Shown here: in pieces, positions 1 to 5,275 of the stretch
Position numbering within the stretch: the first letter of the stretch is position 1
Layout of the letters: the number at the start of each line of letters is the position of its first letter
Translations under genes and position numbers: made by a program
The notes under the pieces: model-generated
The model's database searches: none
The model's input: the letters and a program-made list of their open reading frames with translations, nothing else
Told to the model about the DNA's origin: nothing
NCBI GenBank assembly: GCA_002299425.1
Contig: DBNW01000029.1
Location: 1 to 5,275 of the forward strand
Origin: Methylococcaceae bacterium UBA662
GTDB taxonomy: Bacteria; Pseudomonadota; Gammaproteobacteria; Methylococcales; Methylomonadaceae
Length of the DNA: 5,275 nucleotides
Direction of reading: 5' to 3'

Positions 1-24
1 CCGGTTTTATTAGACCATTTCAAA

Positions 25-52
25 CACCCTACCTTAAAGCGGTAGGAGGGTG
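25..52. other. Imperfect hairpin upstream of gshA
   Basis: CACCCTACC (25-33) can pair with GGTAG...GGTG (41-52) as 9 base pairs with a three-base bulge (GAG, 46-48) and a 7-base loop. An alternative pairing, CACCCT with AGGGTG, also exists. The sequence that follows (CTCTAGCCTTTCTTT) is only moderately T-rich, so this could be a weak terminator of a gene lying left of the window, or a chance structure. No gene that it would terminate can be identified. Confidence 0.25.
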
Positions 53-108
53 CTCTAGCCTTTCTTTAGCTACCAGCCCGGTCAGGCGAAAACTGTTGGC
101 CAGTAGTG

Positions 109-137
109 TTCTTTAAGGAGGCGTTACCTTCTATAAT
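109..137 (+). promoter_or_regulatory. Putative sigma-70 promoter for the gshA-cysH operon
   Basis: A perfect -10 hexamer TATAAT lies at 132-137. The hexamer 17 bases upstream (TTCTTT, 109-114) matches the -35 consensus TTGACA at only two positions, and there is no extended -10 TG. The promoter would therefore be weak or activator-dependent. Transcription would begin near 144, giving a leader of about 29 bases before the gshA ATG at 173. No other good -10 was seen in the 172 bases ahead of the gene. This is inferred from sequence match only. Confidence 0.4.
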
Positions 138-172
138 GCCCAGTTGACTTTGCCACAGGCCATACCAACGTT

Positions 173-1753
173 ATGACTTCACAATCTAAAGCCCTTGCCA
201 GGCTCCAAGAGCTAGACCGGCAACATCTTCTTTGCGGTGGGCTTAAGGGTATAGAAAAAGAGAGCCTGCGTATCACCAGCGCGGGCCTTATCGCACAAAC
301 GGATCATCCCTGCGCACTGGGTTCGGCGTTGACCCATCCGTACATCACCACCGATTATTCTGAGGCCTTAATTGAACTGATCACGCCGCCTTTTGCCGAT
401 GTTGTCGACACATTGGCGTATTTGCGGAAGTTGCATCAGTACGTTTACCCGCATTTAGGCGATGAGTTGCTGTTAGGAACCAGCATGCCCTGTGGCATCA
501 GCCGGGATGAAGATGTCCGCATCGCCGAATACGGCAGTTCCAATGTTGGCCGGTTAAAGCACATCTACCGGCATGGCCTGTGGCACCGTTATGGCCGCAC
601 CATGCAGTCAATAGCCGGTATTCATTTTAATTATTCGGTGCCGGAAGGCCTGTGGCCGATGCTGCACCAGCAAGCCCGCAGCCCGTTATCACTGGAAAAA
701 TTCACTGCTGACGGTTATTTTGGTCTGATCCGCAATTTTCAGCGCGTCAGTTGGCTGGTGTTGTATTTGTTCGGTGCTTCGCCGGCCATCTGCAGCAGTT
801 TTTTCAACAGCCGCCCAGAGCTTAAGGCACAATTTGACGCTTTTGACAGCCACACTTTGTACCACCCTTATGCAACCTCGCTGCGTATGAGCGACATTGG
901 CTACAAAAGCCAAAATCAAGCACGTTTGAACGTGGATTACAATTCCTTGAACGGCTACGTTGACAGCCTCTGCAAGGCCATCAATACCCCGCACCCGGAT
1001 TACCAAAAAATAGGCGTTTTGGTGGATGGGCAATACCGCCAGCTCAACAGCAATATCTTGCAGATAGAGAACGAGTTCTACAGCACCATGCGGCCAAAAC
1101 AAATCGCCCGTTCTTGCGAAAAACCCACTCTGGCGTTAAAACGGCGCGGTGTCCGTTATGTGGAAATGCGGGCGTTGGATTTGAACCTAGTCCATCCTAT
1201 CGGCATCGACCGGGATTGCGCGTGCTTCATTGAGGCTTTGTTGTTGTCCTGCCTGTTAGCGGACAGCCCAATACAATCGGTTGCAGAACAGCAAATCAAT
1301 AACCAAAATCAATTGGCCGTTGCCCACAAGGGGCGAAAACCAGGATTGTTGTTGACCCAATTCGACCAAACCATCCCGTTGCCCGAATGGGCACAGCAGG
1401 TGCTTGATTTTATGCGGCCCATTTGTGCCATTTTGGATGAGAAGAACCCGGACCAACCTTATCAACACTCTTTAGACAAACAGCAAGCTTGTTTAGATAA
1501 CCCGGATTTGACGCCCTCGGCACGCATGCTCGCTCACATGAGCGCATCCTCTAAAACCTTTGCTGCCTTTGCCTTAGAACAGTCCCAAAGCCATGCGGAC
1601 TATTTTCGCGGTCACCCCTTGGCGGCCAAAGATTGGGCGGAATTTACCCGGTTGGCGGCGATTTCACACAAAAAACAATACGATCTGGAACAGCAAGAAC
1701 AACCGCCTTTCGATGAATTTTTGCGCGGCTTTTTAACCCAAACGTGTGCCTAG
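173..1753 (+). CDS. gshA: Glutamate-cysteine ligase (gamma-glutamylcysteine synthetase), proteobacterial type
   Basis: This cytoplasmic enzyme joins L-glutamate to L-cysteine using ATP, the first and usually limiting step of glutathione synthesis. The 526-residue product is close to the 518 residues of E. coli GshA and has the same motif order. GIEKESLRI (26-34) carries the acidic residues that bind Mg-ATP. ITTDYSEALIELITPP (58-73) and MPCGI (105-109) follow, then YGSSNVGRLKHIYRHGL (120-136) and the IAGIHFNYSVP stretch (147-157). Next come YLFGASPAICSSFF (198-211), LNSNILQIENEFY (291-303) and RGVRYVEMRALDLN (325-338). The ATG at 173 is the most upstream start possible, because its frame meets TAA at 134-136 and no GTG or TTG lies between. 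The ribosome-binding site is poor: only a weak CAGG at 156-159, while the strong AAGGAGG at 115-121 is too far away. The gene heads a two-gene operon with the sulfate-reduction gene cysH, which fits a shared role in cysteine supply and use. I see no disruption. Identity is very secure. Confidence 0.97.
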   Translation: MTSQSKALARLQELDRQHLLCGGLKGIEKESLRITSAGLIAQTDHPCALGSALTHPYITTDYSEALIELITPPFADVVDTLAYLRKLHQYVYPHLGDELLLGTSMPCGISRDEDVRIAEYGSSNVGRLKHIYRHGLWHRYGRTMQSIAGIHFNYSVPEGLWPMLHQQARSPLSLEKFTADGYFGLIRNFQRVSWLVLYLFGASPAICSSFFNSRPELKAQFDAFDSHTLYHPYATSLRMSDIGYKSQNQARLNVDYNSLNGYVDSLCKAINTPHPDYQKIGVLVDGQYRQLNSNILQIENEFYSTMRPKQIARSCEKPTLALKRRGVRYVEMRALDLNLVHPIGIDRDCACFIEALLLSCLLADSPIQSVAEQQINNQNQLAVAHKGRKPGLLLTQFDQTIPLPEWAQQVLDFMRPICAILDEKNPDQPYQHSLDKQQACLDNPDLTPSARMLAHMSASSKTFAAFALEQSQSHADYFRGHPLAAKDWAEFTRLAAISHKKQYDLEQQEQPPFDEFLRGFLTQTCA

Positions 1754-1756
1754 ACC

Positions 1757-2494
1757 ATGGCTGATTTCGACATTGCATCCCTCCAAGCAGAATTAGTGGG
1801 CAAATCCCCCAGAGTTATTTTAAAAAAAGCCTTGTCCCTGTTTGACAACATCGCCATTTCCTTCAGCGGTGCCGAGGATGTGGTGTTGATCGACATGGCG
1901 GTCGCCCTGCGTCAGGACATAGCGGTTTTTTGCTTGGATACCGGCCGCCTCCATCCTGAAACTTACCGATTTATCGAAAAAGTCAGGCAGCATTACCGGC
2001 TAGATATTGAAGTTCTGACGCCTAACCGTGAACTGCTCGATGCCTTGGTCAAAAACAAAGGCTTGTTCAGTTTTTATGAAGAAGGTCACAAGGAATGCTG
2101 CGGCATCCGCAAAGTAGAGCCGTTAGCGCGTAAATTGCAAGGTTTGGACGCCTGGATAACCGGCCAGCGCAAAGACCAAAGCCTAGATACCCGGCAGCAT
2201 GTCCCCGAAGTGCAAATCGACACCAAGTTTTCCAGCAATAACCAAGGTTTGGTTAAGTTTAACCCGTTGACCCGTTGGTGTTCGACGCAAGTTTGGGACT
2301 ATATCGAAGCGTATCAAACCCCGTACAACGAACTGCACGGGCGTGGCTACATCAGCATTGGCTGCGAGCCGTGCACCCGGCCCATTTTGCCAAACCAGCA
2401 CGAACGTCGCGGACGGTGGTGGTGGGAGGATGAGACCAAAAAAGAATGTGGCCTGCACGCCAGCAATTTGCTAGCCACTGGCGATGACCGATAG
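1757..2494 (+). CDS. cysH: Assimilatory adenylyl-sulfate (APS) reductase, [4Fe-4S] type
   Basis: This enzyme reduces activated sulfate to sulfite in the cytoplasm during cysteine synthesis, normally with thioredoxin or a similar thiol as electron donor. The 245-residue product has the family's PP-loop SFSGAEDVVL (35-44), the ITGQRKDQS segment (134-142) and KFNPLTRW (167-174). Its C-terminal ECGLH motif holds the catalytic cysteine, Cys231. It also has the paired cysteines Cys114-Cys115 and a CxxC at Cys203/Cys206. In this family those four ligate a [4Fe-4S] cluster and mark enzymes that use APS; PAPS-specific enzymes such as E. coli CysH lack them. APS is therefore the likely substrate, although some family members accept both. 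The gene starts 3 bases after the gshA stop, and no clear Shine-Dalgarno precedes its ATG, so translation is probably coupled to gshA. The reading frame is intact and of normal length. The usual neighbours cysD, cysN and cysI are not in the window. Confidence 0.95.
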   Translation: MADFDIASLQAELVGKSPRVILKKALSLFDNIAISFSGAEDVVLIDMAVALRQDIAVFCLDTGRLHPETYRFIEKVRQHYRLDIEVLTPNRELLDALVKNKGLFSFYEEGHKECCGIRKVEPLARKLQGLDAWITGQRKDQSLDTRQHVPEVQIDTKFSSNNQGLVKFNPLTRWCSTQVWDYIEAYQTPYNELHGRGYISIGCEPCTRPILPNQHERRGRWWWEDETKKECGLHASNLLATGDDR

Positions 2495-2499
2495 CCCGG

Positions 2500-2589
2500 G
2501 TTTTTGCCCATGCGGACAAAGGCTATGATTCAGACCGGTTCGTGGCCGCCATAACGGCCAGCTTGGGCATTCCTGTCATGCCCTCGAAT
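2500..2589 (+). pseudogene. Short relic of a DDE (IS4/IS5-like) transposase
   Basis: Immediately after the cysH stop, in a different frame, about 30 codons read VFAHADKGYDSDRF followed by VAAITASLGIPVMPSN. The (A)DKGYDS segment followed by roughly 15 residues and an I-P-V-x-P turn is the pattern around the second catalytic aspartate of IS4/IS5-superfamily transposases. The frame is closed on the left by TGA at 2485-2487 (inside cysH) and on the right by TGA at 2626-2628 (inside the downstream palindrome). It has no usable start and lacks the first aspartate and the last glutamate regions. It can only be a decayed remnant of an insertion sequence, not a working gene. The match rests on recalled family motifs and a very short segment, so exact family and limits are uncertain. 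Confidence 0.55.
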
Positions 2590-2613
2590 GCCCTGATGGT
2601 TTGGGTTATTGTT

Positions 2614-2655
2614 CAAAGCCAGCTTTGAACTTTTTGGAGTCCAAAGCTGGCTTTG
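2614..2655. terminator. Strong inverted repeat between convergent genes, possible terminator
   Basis: The arm CAAAGCCAGCTTTG (2614-2627) is perfectly complementary to CAAAGCTGGCTTTG (2642-2655). After one A-C mismatch, three more pairs (ACT with AGT) extend the stem to a 6-base loop, TTTTGG. On the plus strand the stem is followed by GCTGTTTTC, a short T run. On the minus strand no T run follows. It sits between cysH and the convergent helicase-nuclease gene, ending 7 bases before that gene's stop codon, where a terminator is expected. Each arm is also a near-palindrome by itself (CAAAGC-CA-GCTTTG and CCAAAGC-TG-GCTTTGG), which is unusual for a plain terminator. A dispersed repeat or an insertion-sequence end is therefore an alternative. 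Confidence 0.55.
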
Positions 2656-2662
2656 GCTGTTT

Positions 2663-5275
2663 TCAAGTTAACCGATGTTGTGATGCAGACAAAGTCGTGT
2701 TCCGTATTTTGGAAAAATCACACAACGCCGCCAGCCGCTCGCCTTTATCCCGCCATTCCCAAAATACTTTTTCGCCCAGCAGCACGTAATGCCAAGGCAG
2801 ATTTGACCGATCCTTTTCTGGCAACGTGTTGATCCGGTCGCACCAAGCCGCAGCCGCTTTCAGCTTCCTTTGTACATTCGGCGACGACAACTGACCTTGC
2901 GCCTTGGTTTCGACCAGATAAACCGCTTTATCGGTGCGTAGCAAAAAATCCGTCGAGTAGAACGCAGGCAGGCCATCTTCTTTTACATAGCGCAGCCTGA
3001 CAAAGTCATGGCGGTTTTCGCTGATTTTGCAAAACGCCAGTACACTGCTGTCGGCATTCGCCCATTCGATCAATGCTTTTTCCAAGCCGCCGTTACGCGC
3101 AGGATAAGCCAGGCGTTCATAGATACATTTGTTCACCTCCAGCGAGCCGCTCTCACGCATAGTCAACTTGCAGGCTTCGGACAAATACCGATAACGTGTC
3201 TCGTTTTCGCCGACCAGCGGCCTGTCTTCGGCTTCAACTAACGCTAAAGCAATCACTTTGCTGATATGGTCAAGCACCGATTGCAACAACAATACCCGCC
3301 AGTTTTCATCGTGCAGCGGTTCAAATTCGCCATTGAACAGCCGCCCACGGATATAACTGTCCAGCCAGCCCGTCAATTCAGCGGTGTTCGTTTGCAGATA
3401 GGGGTTTGCCAGATGCGCGGCAATCTTGTTGCCTTTCGGCAATGGTTGGCTTAAGGCCTGGCTGATACGCCGCGTCATGCGTGACAGAAAGTCGTTATAA
3501 CCTTCAACTTTCATCACCGCGCCCTCAATGCGGTAATCGCCAAACAAGGTGTTGCTTTGCAAATCCTGCGAGATGAACGCGTCGCCTTTGCCGAGCAGTT
3601 TCTTCAGCTCCGCCAGCGTCAACGCCGAAAACGGCGGCAATGCGTTAATATCCAGCGTTTGGTGTTCCAGCCATTGTTCCGCCTCGCGCAAAATGAACGG
3701 GATGGCAAAATCAAAAGCTTCATAGTCTTTGCGCAAACCTACGGGGATCAAATCGCCGATGCTGCTGCCCGTGTCAGTGGTTTCAGTGATCGTGCCTGCC
3801 AAGCCCTCCCGCATCAGTTCATCGTAAAACGACTGAAACGCCGGATGTTCAACAATGGTCAGAATATCAATCAGGCTGTTTGGTTCTTGCCCTTTGGTAA
3901 TACGCTCCCTGTTCTCATTTTTACTGTCGGCAAATTCGGCATCCCGCCACATCAGCCGCAAGCCCCGCCCGATGGTTTGTTCCAGCAAAATCTGCGCTTG
4001 CGAGGAACGTAACGGCACGATCACGCAGATATTGTTGACATCAAACCCTTCACGCAGCATCAACACACTGACAATCACCCGTGGCGCAGGGTGTTGATCC
4101 ACATTGAACAGTTTTTCGCGCACCGCCGCCCAGTCTTTTTCGCCCAGCTCGGCTTTTTTGCCGGAATCAATCGCCATCACGTCCTCATCGTGCAGGCCTT
4201 CATCACGGCAAAACGCGACGACTAAAGGCGATACGCTAGTGTCTTCACAGACCACCAGCATTTTCGGGTGGCGACAGGGATCAACACGCGCAAAATCGGC
4301 TTCCAACTTACGCAGCTTTTGCAAACCGGCGCGAAGCATCACGCGCTGGCCTTCGCTTAAAACAGGGTTGCCATCCTCGTCCCGTTCCGCCTTAAATTCC
4401 AGCGACAACGCGCCGATTTCCTTGCGCCTGTCCAACACCAGAGACTTGACCAGCCCCGCTTTCATCGCCGTTTTCAGATCAAAATCGGTGATGATATGCG
4501 GAAAATAAACGGTGTGTTTTTTCTTTCCTGAACCGACATCGTTATAAGGCGTCGCGGAAAAATCCATTTGCACAAAGCGGCGGCCTTTCGTTGCCGCAAT
4601 GCGCGACAGGCTTTTTTGCCATTCCACCTCGGTGGTTTCGCCCTCGCGTTTGAAGTCATGGATATGGTGCGCTTCATCGTTAAACACCATCAGTTCAGGC
4701 AACGTGCTTAAATAATCCAGAATGCCGCCACGCGCAAAACGCCGGTCTAACACCTCCAAACTGTTACCCGCAGCCTTACCTGGCATGACGGGTAACAGTC
4801 GGTTAATCACCGTTTGCGGGTCAATATCGATGCCTGGCAGTTCTAACCCGCTGTCTTCAGCTTCTTCTTCACCCGCCTCTTTCAGTGTGTGCCAGTTGGC
4901 AATCGCAATCAGGCCGTTGCCGGTAGTTTTCAGGCCGATTTCCGCCTTGCTACAAACATTACCGCGTACAAAACTAAATACCGTTTCACGGTGATTTTCG
5001 GGAATGAACAGCTCGGCGCATTGCGCGACATCAGACGTGGCAAAATCGCGTAGGCCATTGTTTAGCTTGCCACAAAACGCATCCAGCAAGCGGTCATACA
5101 CAATCAGCCCAGGCGCGACAATCAAGAAGTGCCGGGTGAACCGTGCATCATCCACGCCTGCCGCCAGCGCCGCGTTTTTGTTGAGCAACTGCCAAATCAA
5201 TAAGGCTTGCAACACCCAGGTTTTGCCGGTTCCGGTCGCCATTTTTAAACAGTTAGGACTTTCGCTGCCCTGAAA
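2663..5275 (-). CDS. Type III restriction Res-like helicase-nuclease (5' end outside window)
   Basis: This is a superfamily 2 DNA translocase fused to a nuclease, expected to cleave unmodified foreign DNA. The frame is open to the window edge. The ATG at 5242 is not the true start, because it lies inside the Walker A motif, which reads CLKMATGTGKT across it. The N-terminus is therefore missing: 11 further residues are visible and more must lie beyond. Numbering from that Met, motif I is ATGTGKT (2-8), motif II is DEAH (189-192, followed by H), and motif III is SAT (229-231). Motif V is LREGFDVNNICVIV (396-409) and motif VI is QTIGRGLRL (422-430). A middle region (about 500-740) has no motif I recognise. 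Near the C-terminus, D765 in YSTDFLL and E778-x-K780 in YLVETKAQ form a PD-(D/E)XK nuclease site, with Thr in place of the usual Pro. The frame is intact and all key residues are present. No methyltransferase is visible, so it could belong to a type III system or to another helicase-nuclease defence system. Helicase and nuclease calls are firm; the system assignment is less so. Confidence 0.9.
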   Translation of the reverse strand, partial: FQGSESPNCLKMATGTGKTWVLQALLIWQLLNKNAALAAGVDDARFTRHFLIVAPGLIVYDRLLDAFCGKLNNGLRDFATSDVAQCAELFIPENHRETVFSFVRGNVCSKAEIGLKTTGNGLIAIANWHTLKEAGEEEAEDSGLELPGIDIDPQTVINRLLPVMPGKAAGNSLEVLDRRFARGGILDYLSTLPELMVFNDEAHHIHDFKREGETTEVEWQKSLSRIAATKGRRFVQMDFSATPYNDVGSGKKKHTVYFPHIITDFDLKTAMKAGLVKSLVLDRRKEIGALSLEFKAERDEDGNPVLSEGQRVMLRAGLQKLRKLEADFARVDPCRHPKMLVVCEDTSVSPLVVAFCRDEGLHDEDVMAIDSGKKAELGEKDWAAVREKLFNVDQHPAPRVIVSVLMLREGFDVNNICVIVPLRSSQAQILLEQTIGRGLRLMWRDAEFADSKNENRERITKGQEPNSLIDILTIVEHPAFQSFYDELMREGLAGTITETTDTGSSIGDLIPVGLRKDYEAFDFAIPFILREAEQWLEHQTLDINALPPFSALTLAELKKLLGKGDAFISQDLQSNTLFGDYRIEGAVMKVEGYNDFLSRMTRRISQALSQPLPKGNKIAAHLANPYLQTNTAELTGWLDSYIRGRLFNGEFEPLHDENWRVLLLQSVLDHISKVIALALVEAEDRPLVGENETRYRYLSEACKLTMRESGSLEVNKCIYERLAYPARNGGLEKALIEWANADSSVLAFCKISENRHDFVRLRYVKEDGLPAFYSTDFLLRTDKAVYLVETKAQGQLSSPNVQRKLKAAAAWCDRINTLPEKDRSNLPWHYVLLGEKVFWEWRDKGERLAALCDFSKIRNTTLSASQHRLT
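4760..4799. repeat. Perfect 11-bp inverted repeat inside the helicase-nuclease gene
   Basis: ACTGTTACCCG (4760-4770) is the exact reverse complement of CGGGTAACAGT (4789-4799), with an 18-base spacer. It lies within the coding region between helicase motifs I and II, covering protein segment LLPVMPGKAAGNSL on the minus strand. It keeps the reading frame. It may be a chance palindrome, an RNA hairpin in the mRNA, or a protein-binding site; nothing nearby decides between these. Confidence 0.5.

Noticed and set aside
1..45. Possible C-terminal end of an upstream gene (open frame to TAG at 43-45)
   Set aside because: Only 14 codons are visible, other frames are equally open, and the stop falls inside the hairpin at 25-52, so nothing supports it.
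689..1102. 137-codon minus-strand open frame inside gshA
   Set aside because: It is antisense to strongly conserved GshA motifs and has no recognisable domain or ribosome-binding site.
2413..2430. Arg/Trp-rich stretch near the CysH C-terminus
   Set aside because: A tryptophan-rich segment just before the ECGLH motif is usual in this reductase family.
2498..2508. GGG-TTTTT-CCC mini-hairpin right after the cysH stop
   Set aside because: The stem is only three base pairs with no T run after it, too weak to be a terminator.
2543..2560. TGGCCG / CGGCCA inverted repeat with 6-base spacer
   Set aside because: Only 6-bp arms in GC-rich sequence that also reads as part of the transposase relic; a chance match is the simplest explanation.
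2601..2789. 62-codon plus-strand frame across the palindrome
   Set aside because: It begins at TTG, runs through both palindrome arms and into the antisense of the nuclease gene, and has no support as a protein.
3557..4012. 151-codon plus-strand open frame and several other plus-strand frames across 3008-5273
   Set aside because: They lie antisense to the helicase-nuclease gene, whose motifs are intact; their translations show no family motifs and look like shadows of the coding strand.

Overview
The window comes from a bacterium, most likely a gammaproteobacterium. The first gene is a proteobacterial-type glutamate-cysteine ligase that matches the E. coli GshA motif series closely, and GC content is moderate throughout. 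A methanotroph-like (Methylococcales) or similar free-living sulfate-assimilating gammaproteobacterium is my guess. Nothing here fixes the genus.

Layout: positions 1-172 hold no convincing gene, only a weak imperfect hairpin (25-52) and a good -10 box (TATAAT, 132-137). Positions 173-2494 are a tight two-gene plus-strand operon. gshA (glutamate-cysteine ligase) is followed after 3 bases by cysH, an assimilatory adenylyl-sulfate reductase of the iron-sulfur type. The pair joins an early reductive step of cysteine synthesis (APS to sulfite) to the first step that consumes cysteine for glutathione. Positions 2495-2662 separate this operon from a convergent gene. They hold a short in-frame relic that reads like a DDE transposase segment, then a strong inverted repeat (14-bp perfect arms) that may act as a transcription terminator.

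Positions 2663-5275 are filled by one large minus-strand gene whose 5' end lies beyond the window. It encodes a superfamily 2 helicase joined to a C-terminal PD-(D/E)XK nuclease motif, the architecture of type III restriction (Res) subunits and their relatives. The partner methyltransferase expected for such an enzyme is not in the window; if present, it should lie to the right of 5275.

Overall this looks like a boundary between a housekeeping sulfur/thiol operon and an accessory defence gene, with a decayed mobile-element fragment and a palindrome at the junction. I see no clear evidence of a wholly new system. The points most worth checking are the junction, the palindrome, the gshA-cysH coupling and the identity of the restriction-like protein's partner.
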